DNA of 64,000 nucleotides from Euclidia mi (lineage: Eukaryota > Arthropoda > Insecta > Lepidoptera > Erebidae). The translations under genes were made by a program, and so were the position numbers. Positions 23,030 to 33,890 of this stretch are shown one piece after another (the stretch's first letter is position 1; each line of letters opens with the position of its first letter). The stretch is from positions 8,181,840 through 8,245,839 of the forward strand of contig OX123185.2 in assembly GCA_944739405.2 (NCBI GenBank), written 5' to 3'. Below the pieces are notes generated by a model that saw only the letters and a program-made list of their open reading frames with translations, was not told where the DNA came from and did no database searches.

Positions 23030-23225
23030 AGCCTTGCTTATTATCTAGGCTTGCTTTGCACTTGCTCACTATCTGCGCCACAGCCTCTTCTCATTATGAT
23101 AAGTGGTAGAGCATAGTCTACCAAGCTGTAACGGGTCGACAGACTTTACATGTCTTTCGAGAATATGAAAAGTCTAAGAGATGTGGGTTTCCTCACGATA
23201 TTTTTACTTAACTGCGAAAGGTCAA
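23030..23225 (-). repeat. SINE family B fragment
   Basis: Contains the reverse-complemented body of family B (TCTTCTCATTATGATAAG, GACTTTACATGTCTTTCG, TTTCCTCACGATA) but lacks a clear tRNA head. Confidence 0.55.
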
Positions 23226-23876
23226 TGAGCCTCGCAGTGGCTCTGTATCAATTGTGAGTGAAAACTAATATGGAAATGATCTTGCAGATTTTTATAAAGC
23301 CAGATGTAAAACACAATGGAACTAAGAATAATTATTATAATATTATAAATGCGATTGAATACAGTCCCGAGAATTGCCATACAATTCAACAAATAATCAC
23401 AATTCAAAAAATATTCCACAACCGTGAACAAAACCAAAGGTAATTTATTTATTTTAAATGCAGCCCTACATACTAACGTGAAAACGATCCATTTCAAATG
23501 CAGAGCATAGTTGTGGTCGCCGGTGGCATTAAACATGGCTAATATGGCGCAACGAGAAACCACCCCGTCCAGCATACGCACCACGAGAAAATTATCTCTA
23601 CACGTTTACTCGTGTTTATGACGATTATCTCTATTAACTCGCTGACTCTAACATGCTTACACACACGATTCGACTCGTTATGTCAAATGTAGCTATAATA
23701 GTCGTTTTTACTTATCTGTGGCATTTCACTCGACGAATCCTAACATGACGGCCCAATATTACTCGATTAAGACAAATTTTGACAACTAAAATAGTAATAA
23801 TAGTCGTCATGCTTTCATACGACGAGAACTACACGAGTAACTAAAAATATTTCTTTAAAACAACAAAGAAAATGGC
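23226..23876. other. Noncoding stretch
   Basis: A 120-codon minus-strand frame at 23,222-23,584 starts like repeat-derived sequence and becomes hydrophobic low-complexity sequence from AT-rich DNA. I do not call it a gene. Confidence 0.35.
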
Positions 23877-24100
23877 AGGCTTATTATAATTATTTAATAA
23901 CCTTATATGAAGAGCGCCACGCGAGAAAAGTTCAAAGAAAGCGAATTAGGGATCTCTGTGATCCTTTTACGTTGAACGACAGAGAATTGCAGTTGCTTTG
24001 GCGTATATCAAAACCAATGGCTCTGTTTCTCATAGAAAGGCTTGCCACGGATCTCGAGCCTCATTCAGATGGCCTGCCTGTCTATTTAAAGATAAGTTAA
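23877..24100 (+). pseudogene. PIF/Harbinger-type nuclease N-terminal remnant
   Basis: A 74-codon frame without its own ATG. It reads RKVQRKRIRDLCDPFTLNDR, then a segment resembling the N-terminal region of HARBI1-like nucleases (RELQLLWRISKPMALFLIER), ending at GLPVYLKIS and a stop. The family continues from this point into the catalytic domain, which is absent. The match is by pattern only. A Harbinger-type MITE at 54,145-54,449 could be related. Confidence 0.5.
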
Positions 24101-24852
24101 TATCATTATTATCGAAGCTGCGCATGGGACCTCATTCTTATTCAACACAGTAGGTAACAATTGTTAATACTTTGTAGGTATTGACATCAGTTTCGAATTA
24201 AAATGAATCAACTTTTGAACAATACATACAAATTACAAATGTCAAATAGTACATAATATGATAAACTATAGAGGTGGATACAAGTCTTTTGAGCCATTTG
24301 AGCACAAATTGAATGAACTAAACCGGTGTGGTTACATTAATAAATGCCGTAATTGACATTCTATGTTTCAAAGAGCAACATCGGTTACTCGTGCAACGAG
24401 AGCGAATTCTTCGACGTGAAGCTTGTCTATCGTGGCGCGCATGTTAAAGAAAACGAGATATTAACCGATAACGACAATATTTCTTCATTCACGTGTGTGA
24501 TATCTCGTGGTGCGTATCCTAGGCGGGCTTGTCAATTATGTCACATTTATCCTGTTGCAAATTAATGGACGACAAACCGGGGCTAAAACTTTAATGGCTT
24601 TATATATACTGGTCAGTACCAGTATAGCGGTCGATATTCGACCTCTTCATTTATAGTATAGACATGTGACAAAAATGTGCAGGAAATGATCATTAACATG
24701 TATGCAAGTCTCTTAAGGTAATGCCACTACTGTGGTGGCAATTCGATCATTTTATTTTGGAACTAAGCGCATTAATTAAAAACCAGCCGATTGAAAGATC
24801 GTATCTTAAATAAAATCGATGATGTCAAGACTAATATTTCTGATTTATCCAA
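24101..24852. other. Noncoding stretch
   Basis: No gene or repeat recognised. A 70-codon frame at 24,353-24,565 has no known motif. Confidence 0.35.
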
Positions 24853-25063
24853 AACTAGAGGAAGCCAGCAGCTACGCCTGCATTTTTTTTTAAATTTACC
24901 CGTTTTGGCCGATCCCGTGGGAATTTCGGGAAATCCCTTCTTAGTGCACCCCTACGGTCCCCAAGAAACATACATACCAAATTTCAGCTTCTTGCGCCCA
25001 ATAGTTTTGGCTGTAACGTGTCTGTCAGTCAGTCAGTAACGCAAGGATTTTATATATTATGAT
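24853..25063 (-). repeat. About 205-bp interspersed repeat, family X copy 2
   Basis: Reverse complement of 13,105-13,310, matching along almost the whole length with few differences (AGCAGCTACGCCTGC at its left, AACGCAAGGATTTTATATA at its right). Confidence 0.65.
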
Positions 25064-25989
25064 TAGGTACACTACTTAAATCAGCCGAATTTTACTTATT
25101 GTAAATAGGCAATACGACTTAGTAGTCGTATTACATTAAATTAATAACAAAACAGGGGTAAATAAGTATTTACCCTTGTTTTGTTATTAATATAATGTTA
25201 TAGTTAATGGATTTTAATAGTGTGCACCTTAAGGACATATTATAAAACAATTTTTGACAGTCTTTTCGCATATTAGTCAAACTGATTTGGGTTTCATCAA
25301 GAGACAGAGTGATTTGGGTTAATTATTTTTATATTATACTTGTCATGATACACGGAAATGATCAGATGCACGGAGCGCTTGTAAAAAAAAAATATTATTA
25401 GAAATAAAGATAGTGATGTTTCAATACTGCCAAATTGTGTACAAAACATGATTTTCCAATTTATATATTATTAGAAGACAAACAAAACTTATTATTTGTG
25501 TATAGTGAGGTTAAATTCATGCCCACAACTGTCGGCGAACAAACAAATCAGTGGCAATTGTGTGTTGTGTTCCCAGTAAACCAACAAACAAACATACAAA
25601 CAAAGCGAACGCCGGCAACCGTTACAATTTGGCCCTACGCTCCATGTTTACCTAAATAACTACAACTTTACCATGCGCGGACATACAACCTTAAACTATT
25701 ATAGATAAAGTCGATTTTCGAGTGACAGAATTTGTTGAGAATATCTTGGTGTAGACGTAGACCTACTCGAATATACAACTGAACAAGTAGAAGCTTTTCG
25801 CGGTAAAATCTTTTTGTTTAGACAAAATATGGGTTTTCGTAGACGATGTGGATGTTATAGACGGGCGTGAATTTGAAATGTATTTAAATTTATCTTTGAT
25901 CGCGTAGCTGCGTGGCTAGTACAAAATAACAAGAACTGACTGATTCAAGCAGTTAAACTGAAATCTTTTTCTTTCATTTAAGTGCCTAG
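25064..25989. other. Noncoding stretch with a long hairpin
   Basis: Contains the 66-base foldback at 25,133-25,198. The rest is AT-rich with no gene seen. Confidence 0.4.
25133..25198. repeat. Foldback, 31-bp stem with 4-base loop
   Basis: The left arm 25,133-25,163 pairs with 25,168-25,198 with two mismatches. The inner part is AATAACAAAACAGGGGTAAAT against ATTTACCCTTGTTTTGTTATT. It may be a minimal foldback transposon or a collapsed MITE. Confidence 0.6.
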
Positions 25990-26232
25990 CTCTTGTCAGT
26001 GGACCTTTTCACTAAACATTTTGTTGGCCGTTGGAGCTGAAAGGTTTTGGAATGACGGCTATGCACCGGACAACGTAGCAGAGGCAGGATTTTCGCAAGG
26101 TGGACCGCCAATTTTGTTGGGGTCGCGGGCAGCGGATGGATGCGGGTGGCCCAAGATCGGTTCATGTGAAGAGCCTTAGGAGAGGCCTATGTGCAGCAGT
26201 GGGCGTCTTTTGGCTCATATACTGATGATGAT
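25990..26232 (+). pseudogene. LINE 3' end: last residues of the ORF and tail
   Basis: In one frame the sequence reads AGSGWMRVAQDR, then RALGEAYVQQWASFG before the tail, the usual C-terminal wording of an RTE-like LINE ORF. It ends in ATACTGATGATGATT. The related fragment at 21,545-21,657 shares the end. Severely 5'-truncated. Confidence 0.55.
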
Positions 26233-28132
26233 TAAATTTTGTTAATTTATATACTATCTTAAAATCTTTTTCTGCCAAAGTGATCCATGACTAAAACTTT
26301 GGCGATTTAAATCATGTATCTTATATTATGTATATTTTAATGTTTTGAAGCAGTTTATCACTATTTCAGACTCATTATCACGACACATAGACTTCAACAT
26401 GAATTCTGCGTGAATTTGCGCACTTGATTCTACCGTGCACTCGCAACACTAAACTGTGCATTTAATCCTCATATTGGCACGTGTAATTCCCGCACGGCCA
26501 TTTTCCTTTATAATTACCACCCCATTGAGTGTACAGCATTAGCTTGGAAACTAATTAGATCTGGATAAATGTGCAGACTGCAATGAATTTCATGCATAAA
26601 TATAGTAGTAAAAAAGAAAATAAGTAATTGAGTTGTGCAGGTGCAAGTAGTTAATTAACGGATTCTGGGAATTTCTGGGTCTGAAGGCATTTTTAGGTCA
26701 ATAGGTGTGTTACGAATTTAAATACATTTTTATTGATTTTGAATTATTGTACATTGCGAAAATAACAACTAGTCAGGGATAATCACAAAAGGTTTACAGC
26801 TCTCGTTTCTTAAGCCACAGATAATAATAATCTTAACTGATCTTACAAATGATCACAGGGTCACAAAACATGTAAACGAAATATCAGTTGTCTAGCATTA
26901 GACTAGTTTTGCCTGGTGTTAACCATATCAATTTTAATCATCAGCCTAGAATGATGATTAAAATTGAGATATCTTAAGACGGCTTGGAGCCCGAGGTCAG
27001 CTTATTAGACTAACCGGATACGACAGAAAATCTTATTTTATAAAGAGCGACTTCCGTTTGACATCAGCAGCCCTAAGTGATAGCGACACTCCATGGTTAA
27101 GAGCAGTACCTATTAGTTTATCTGAGGTACCTACTGACTCCCTGTAACGACAGCAAGGAACGACAGTTTAACATTATTTTAAATTTAAATACCTCTTTAA
27201 AATAAACCACAGTCCGCACTCACTTAAAATATGTATTTGTTATCAAAAATATTTCTTCACCGTTTCGTTCATAAACGCTTAAACAACATTTGCGCTTGTA
27301 CCAAAGGTTACCGAAACTTTTCGCCAATGGGTAAAATTTCTTACAAAAAACATTTCAACGGCTCTGATATTAGACACCTGAAATAAATCATCTAGAATCA
27401 AATTTAATTCGTCACAAAAAAGTACATAATGGACGAGTCATACTTTTTTACAAAGGAAACCTTATTTTTTTCTTGTCATTATTTTCAAAGGCCTGCTAAC
27501 AATAAGGCCGGTGAGATCTTTCCCTATTTCATTAGTCCCTTAACATCTGTTGCTTTGAAACTTAATGCTATTGTTTCAACTCAACGGTCGATTTTATTTC
27601 ACCCATCAAAAATTTCGTCCGCCACTTGAATATGCCTTTATTTTCATTCTGATTAGGTTGAAATTTGTTAAATAAATATCTCCAAAGCAGTATTGAGAAG
27701 TTTTCTAATTTGACAGTTCGCAATACATTTCCTATAAAGTTGGTTTTAATGGAAAATTTTGAGAGCTATAAATAATATGATTGTGCTGGTAGTGACGGGC
27801 TCGGTAAGCAAATATTGTGAATTGATCCGACGTCGGAGTTGAGAGAACAAGCTTTTGTTTGTTGTCTCTTATACTCTATAAACATGAAAATTCCAGGTAA
27901 ATTAATGTACTTTGATTAACTTCAAGACAAGAGATGCTAAAATGGCTATTGTAACGAAGCTAAAATATTCATTTGTGCGGGAATGCTGAGGAAGTCAATC
28001 TTCCTCTCTGCGACTATACTGTAACAAATCCATTACTGTCTTTTATTACCACTTATTACGAAGAAAGAATAGGTGCTATTTTTGATGTGTAAAACAAACT
28101 TTGGTTCTGATTCGGCAGTATTTGTGGAGCTT
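26233..28132. other. Noncoding stretch
   Basis: No gene recognised. It includes the perfect hairpin at 26,928-26,967. A 66-codon frame at 27,429-27,629 has no motif. Confidence 0.4.
26928..26967. repeat. Perfect 16-bp inverted repeat with 8-base loop
   Basis: TCAATTTTAATCATCA pairs exactly with TGATGATTAAAATTGA around GCCTAGAA. No function is assigned. Confidence 0.6.
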
Positions 28133-28312
28133 TTTAGGCCGCCCTCACATCGGCACCTCGGCGTCAAACGCCGCGGCTACGTCACGTCAGCCGAGCATCC
28201 TTCAAAGGACAAAAGTGTTCTTAAAGAACACACGACTAACGCGACGTAGACGCGGCGTCAACGCGGTGACGACGCCGCGTTGACTTTGACGCCCAATGTG
28301 AGTTGAAACGTG
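28133..28312. repeat. GC-rich MITE-like palindromic island
   Basis: The ends resemble each other in inverted form: GCCCTCACATCGGCACC near 28,141 against the complement of GCCCAATGTGAGTTG near 28,291. The interior is rich in CGCGGCGTC and GACGCCGCG words, very unlike the AT-rich surround. The inverted ends are imperfect, and no target duplication was established. Confidence 0.4.
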
Positions 28313-29185
28313 TCATCTTAAACTACGCAGTTAATCTAATGAAACCAAATTAGTTTGTTTCCTTCTCTATCCAGTAGATCTTGCTTGATTCCATCTCTTT
28401 CTAATTGTATCAAAGAGAACAAGAGACCCATACCCTAAAATCAGTTTAGTCGTGCCACAAATTCACCAGCAATAATTACTTCAAGTAAAATCAATTTTCC
28501 ATTTGCTTACTAAACGCATACCATCAAATATTACAATCTGAGCCCCCCATGTATTTAGTTGCCCGTCATAAACCGTCCCTCAGTATACATTTTACAACCT
28601 GCAAGGGATGTTATCAGTAAATACCATGCGTTTATCGCTCTTTAACAAATGGGGAAACAAACATTGAATTTGAACAGAAGTGAAAAGGGTAAAGTGTAAG
28701 CTATGCGATAAGTCTTTATAGTTTATGAGAGTATAAAGTACAAATGGGCTTGTAAAAGAGACTGTTTTAGAAATGACTGCGGATTGAATTCGGTAACGCT
28801 GCTTTGAAACAAATCTAATTTATTTTATCAAGGGTTGACTATACTAAAATGAACTTTTTTATAACAGGAACTTTTTTAAAACAGTTGTATATATTGTTTA
28901 CTTTTTTATTGTTCATAGATTCAACCCACAGCATCATCCACGGGTGTGTCGCTTGTCGTGACAAAAAGTATATGATGCCGAAGCTACATTTCTCCAAGTT
29001 TCATAAAATCCGTCCAGTAGTTTTTGCGTAAATGAGTGATAATATCCACCCAACTATCTTCACAAACTTGCCGGTAATAGCAGTAAGAAGTGGAAAAACT
29101 ATTGTTTTGCCTACTGCGTACTCCATAAAATATCAGATTTATCGAATTTCAGCCACCGCACATTTTTAAACTTTAATAATCAGAG
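28313..29185. other. Noncoding stretch
   Basis: AT-rich, with no gene or repeat recognised. Scattered phrases near 28,930-29,030 (for example CGTCCAGTAGTTTTTGCG) look like worn dispersed-repeat wording. Confidence 0.35.
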
Positions 29186-29397
29186 CTTGTACCATGGGTA
29201 CTTGAATATGGATAGACATACATATATACTTTTTTTTTGTAAATACATACATATTATACATAGAAACACCCAGACCAAGACAAACATCCATGTTCATGCA
29301 CACAAATGTTTGACTTGAGCGGGCATCGAACCCGCGATCGTCGGCGTAACAGTCACTTACTCTCCCGCTGCGCCAACCGGTCGTCGTATGTTTATGG
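29186..29397 (-). mobile_element. tRNA-derived SINE, family C
   Basis: The reverse complement starts CGACGACCGGTTGGCGCAGC and has a B box (GGTTCGATGCC). It continues into CAAACATTTGTGTGCATGAAC and a GTCTGGGTGTTTC-ATATGTATGT tail. A close copy is at 45,930-46,118 in the same orientation. Confidence 0.75.
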
Positions 29398-30114
29398 TCT
29401 GGTATATGGTTTGGTATCCAGTTTTTTGTCTTTTCCCAAAGATCCAAAGATACTATTTGTTTCGTGAATTTTTCATAGACGCCTCTTAAGTCACCCTCAG
29501 ATTGAAGTGTGGTGTTGACACTTTGTATACTTGATCCGTCACCACACGGAGAAGTGAAAGTAGTAGTAATATAAGATGCCCAAATATAACTTTTCTATAT
29601 TAAAACCAACTCTAAGCCATGGGAAATTTGAAATAAAATGTTCGGGTTATTCAAAGAAAAGTTAGATAGAAACATTGCCTTAACTACACATTAAAAATAA
29701 ATTCTAGTAACTCAGTGTGATTAATATTTATTAACATTTACTTCTAGACATTTTCCCAGGAGGCAAAGTAGTTTACGTTTTATTTCCGTTCCATCTCTCC
29801 GTAAAGTAACGAAACATTCTATTTCCGTTTAAAATATTACGATGATCTTTACTTTGAAGAGGCAAAAGATCTATACATTTATAATATGAGAAGTCTCTCG
29901 TGAATGCTGAAAATTATAGTAAGTATGCTTATTGAATTATGAGTCGTATATTACTGGTAATGATATAAATACAAAATTGTGCATGTATGTATGAATGTAT
30001 GGTCCATTTCTATGTTAAATCGGCTGCACCAAATTAACTTGAGTTTGTTGAAAATATTATAAATTTTAAAGTCACTACGTGAGCTGTCACCATTCCCAAT
30101 CGGTGATTGACAGT
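29398..30114. other. Noncoding stretch
   Basis: No gene or repeat recognised. Confidence 0.35.
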
Positions 30115-31078
30115 CAAATCAAATCAAATCAAATCAAAATCATTTATTCATCTAGGTCACAATGTGACGCTTATGAACGTCAATTTTAAAATTAAATTAC
30201 TTAATGCTTCTACATTTACATTTACTGCCTCGTTCGCAAAGCAATAGGAAGAGCCACGAGAAAGAACGGGCAATAAAACTCGAGGCCACTCTTTTAAATC
30301 GCCAATATTATGGTACATATTTTCATTTTTGTAAGGAGCTGCAACTGTTACACATTGTACTAAATTACTTGTAGATAGTAATCAGTTACAGACATAATAC
30401 TTAAGCAATTAATGTAGTTACTAAATGATGTGTTTTAGTTAGCCTTCCAATGCGAATATTGTGTAACAGGAGCATCCACTTACGACTTATAATGTATACA
30501 ACTCGTGACCATGTTCAGAACTATGGTGGAAATGTATGTTACAGAAGTGACGGTATATGAATACACAAAATTACAAAAACTTTAGTTCACAGACCATGAT
30601 AACGAGTTATCTTCATCTTACAGTACAGTAAATTTTAAAAAAAATTGTGGAACAACAATGCAAATGTAGATGTAGTAAGTAGAATGACCTAATTATGATA
30701 AACGAATAATAATTTAAAAGTACTAGAAATGTTATATAATGATAAACTGAAAAATGCTAAGTATCTATATAAATTCTAAATAAGTAGTAGATCATGAGTT
30801 GTCTAGTGTAAGTGACCATCTATCCTTGTCACTGAAATAATCATTAATAGTATAATAACCTTTCTTAATAAGGCAGTCTTTTATTTTAGCTTTAAATGTA
30901 CTAAATGGTAATTCTAAAAGACTAATTGGTATTTTATTGTATATACGAATACCTAGCCCTACAAAAGAATTATTAACTTTATGTAAACGATGATAAGGGG
31001 CATATAACCTATGCTTGTTTCGAGTATTGACAGTGCCAGAAACATTGTCTTCTTGAAGTAAAATTGGCACTCATTTTA
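30115..31078 (-). pseudogene. 5'-truncated LINE (second family) with (TTTGA)n tail
   Basis: Minus-strand frame 30,792-31,070 encodes the C-terminal end of a LINE RT protein (NTRNKHRLYAPYHRLHKV, VGLGIRIYNKIP). A long 3' untranslated region follows and ends in CACATTGTGACC, ATGAATAAATG and a (TTTGA)n run at 30,115-30,136. The same 3' end is inserted in the viral gene at 62,956-63,180. The rest of the element is missing. Confidence 0.75.
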
Positions 31079-31949
31079 TTTTCCATCAAACCCTATACTA
31101 ATCCATCTGGCTAGATAATTATAGTAGGCCAAAACCTTTTATTGAATCACAGTACTGCTGTGAAGCATATAAGGTGAGGCTGGAGGCCAGCAGTGAAATG
31201 CGAAAGGCTGCTAAGAAACTATAAAAAGGCAGAAAATGCTAGATTTATCACTTAACTTTGCTTACCACTGGATAAGCAACGTTAAATGGAAATGTACTTA
31301 TTTACAATACAATAGCTTTAAATGGACATCGATACATATTACAAAATGAAGTCTGCCTGTCCGTCTGTATGAACGAGATAATTTCAAAAACGAATAAACG
31401 GCTTTTTGTAGGGTTTTCACCAAAAACTGTGTTATCCTTTATGAAAGTATTTAACTGTATTATTCACGCGGGCGAAACCGCAGACAAAGTCTGCTATACT
31501 TATATTTCCTCTCTAAGCTATTGTAAGTAAACACACACACTAAGTAGAATTATAACATCTTAATAAATTTACCTCTTCGGTGTTCCAGAGTTGAGTACCC
31601 TACTGTTAATTAAATTTGCCTTCACTATAAGTTTTGATTCACTACCAGGTTTGTATACAAACTTTACTGAACTCGTGATTCATGGTTGCCAAAGTCATTA
31701 ATCAAAGTATCGTATTTAATTATTGTTACAATGGATGGTTTTATAGCTGTATTTAGAAATATTTCAAAGCAAAATTCGTCTCGAACCAGTGTGTCTGATG
31801 ATCATGTCGTGCATAAGAATGTGTTTTATATCCGACTAGATGAGCCCGCGGTTACACCCGCGTTATTTAGGGCTACTGCTCCGCACCCGTGGCTAATAGC
31901 GTGATGTTATGAGGCATATAGATATAAGTATATATAGGTAGATATAGGT
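31079..31949. other. Noncoding stretch with worn repeat tails
   Basis: Contains phrases such as GGGCGAAACCGCAGACAAAG (about 31,469) and CCCGCGGTTACACCCGCG (about 31,845) that recur in altered form near 32,410, 47,395 and 53,865. They look like fragments of a common dispersed repeat. No gene. Confidence 0.35.
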
Positions 31950-32345
31950 AGCAATAGCTAAGTGGAGATACCAACGGACTGCCATGCAGAGGGTGTCGGG
32001 TTCGAATCCACGGTGCGCAACAATGACTTTTCGAAGTTACGTGCGTATTAAATAGTTAAATATCGCTTGCCCTGTGTCTCGGAGAGCACGCTAAACCGTC
32101 GGTCACGGCTTTTATGAAGATCTTTGACAGTCCATATAGGAAGTCAGTACCCTCAAATAAAATTATACTGATCTAAACTATGGAATATCACTATCCTTTT
32201 GGGTTGCGGAGGTCAGACGGCAGTCGCTCTGTGGAAAAGTTGATATTCAGTCATATCTGTTTAGACCAGTTAGCAGACCTCAGGCTCCAAGGCGCGTAAG
32301 TCTTGGATGCAACCGGGATAACGCTAGGGCGATGATGATGATGGT
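31950..32345 (+). mobile_element. Composite SINE: family B head, different body, LINE-like tail
   Basis: The head GCAATAGCTAAGTGGAGATA, B box (GGTTCGAATCC) and ACGGTGCGCA match family B. The body switches to GAGAGCACGCTAAACCGTC and GAAGATCTTTGACAGTC. The end, GAGGTCAGACGGCAGTCGC to GGGCGATGATGATGATGG, resembles a LINE 3' end. A partner with the same head and middle lies at 45,310-45,480 on the minus strand. Confidence 0.6.
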
Positions 32346-32477
32346 GTTATATGGCATATATCTTTACAAGATAAATGGTTCCACAAAAAAAAATCAAATC
32401 AGTCCAGTAGATTTATACCGCGGCTCCGCCCGCGTGAGCCCCTGTATTCGCGGCAAAAAGTAGTTCCTACATTCACA

Positions 32478-32575
32478 TAATATCATCATCATCAGCCCTG
32501 TTTATATTCTGTCCCGCTGCAGGGCACTGGCCTTTTATCTATGAGAAATATATTCACTTATAGCCGATCGCAACT
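32478..32575 (-). repeat. SINE tail fragment
   Basis: ATCATCATCATCAGCCCTG, then CTGTCCCGCTGCAGGGCAC, is the reverse complement of a family B-type 3' end. Confidence 0.45.
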
Positions 32576-33460
32576 TAGAAAAATACAGAGGTATTATATT
32601 TTTGTTAATATACCTCAAATATTTTAGCTAACATCATAAAGACTCGCCAAATAAGCTAGTACCATACTTTTTAACCGTGTTCCGTCAAGGTATTAGTAAT
32701 TGCAAAACATTAAAATACACTCTATTTAAGTAATGTCTAATAACATATACGCTACCAAATTTTGTATATTCCATGCCAAATATTAAGATTTGAATATTAG
32801 CATACGCACGCGGCGATAACAGACCTAGCATAGGTGAGCGCGACAAAATTCCGACAAGAGGAATGAAAAGAAAAGTAATATTATCATTACTTTGTGTTGT
32901 CTGTCAGTGTTAACCACATAGGTATCGTTTTTGGCACTCTTGCAAGCGCCATAATCACGGAAACAAAGCTACGTGGTAAGCGTATAATATAATAAGGTAT
33001 CTATATTACTTACATTGGTACTGGTGCACCTACAATTACCATATTTTCCCTAACAGTAATATTATATCCATAGCTGAGAACATAAATGAGACGTGGTGGA
33101 AATCACCTTTACTGATAAGGATAAATTATAAATAAATAAACTCGTGCTAGGTCCAAGGCCGTACATGTCGCGCCTTGGTACCGCATTTAAGGACTTAGGG
33201 CAATTACGCCGCATGTATATTATTATGGTTCTGTTTAGTTAAGCATCGGATTACTTGTGAAATCAACATAAGGAATTAGAGGGAATGTAGGTCGTAGATA
33301 GCGAATGATTTTGATTTTACGATCTGCCTTTAGTTTTGTCTGGTGATTTATAAGCTGAACAATTATTTCTACTATGTATTCTTCTGTTAAAATAGAGTAA
33401 GGTAGACTGGGCTAAATTTCGGTCCTGTATAAGTGTTTTTTATTAGTTATAGTATAGTAA
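32576..33460. other. Noncoding stretch
   Basis: No gene, repeat partner or RNA gene recognised. Confidence 0.35.
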
Positions 33461-33775
33461 AGCAGCGATAGCCCAGTGGAGAGACCGACGGACGCTACGT
33501 AGAGGTTCTGGGTTCGAATCCACGGCGCGTACCAAAGACTTTTCGAAGTTATGTGCGTACTAAATTGTTAATTATCGCTTGCTAAGCGGTGAAGGAAATC
33601 ATCGTGAGGAAACCTGCATGTTTAAGAGTTCTCCATAATGTTCTTGAAAGACATGTGAAGTCTGCCAACCCGCACTTAGCCGGCGTGGTGGACTATGACC
33701 TTACCCTTCTTATAGTGAGAAGAGGCCTGTGCCCAGCAGTGGGACAGTTTATATAAAGGGCAGATGATGATAAGT
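33461..33775 (+). mobile_element. tRNA-derived SINE, family B, essentially complete
   Basis: The head GCAGCGATAGCCCAGTGGAG and B box (GGTTCGAATCC) are followed by TTTTCGAAGTTATGTGCGTA, TCGTGAGGAAACCTGC and GACATGTGAAGTCTGCC. It ends CCCAGCAGTGGGACAGTTTA followed by a GATGATGAT tail. It ends 40 bases before the inverted duplication starts. Confidence 0.8.
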
Positions 33776-33787
33776 GTTGTTTAGCGA

Positions 33788-33890
33788 CTCCCGGTCAGTC
33801 AAAAGTGTTCCTAATTTTTCCCGAATCCTGGGTAGCAGCACGGAGTCTGGCAATGTGCTCGGTAACGGTAATAGGCTCGCCCCCTAAGAA
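33788..33890 (+). repeat. SINE family A fragment spanning the left edge of the inverted duplication
   Basis: GGTAGCAGCACGGAGTCTGG and AATAGGCTCGCCCCCT are the SINE A body. The duplication edge (33,815) falls inside it. Left of the edge the SINE continues, whereas the right-arm copy stops at 44,249, so the SINE was present in the source segment before it was copied. Confidence 0.6.

Noticed and set aside
23222..23584. 120-codon hydrophobic frame as a membrane protein
   Set aside because: The hydrophobic run comes from AT-rich low-complexity DNA, with no start context or family resemblance.
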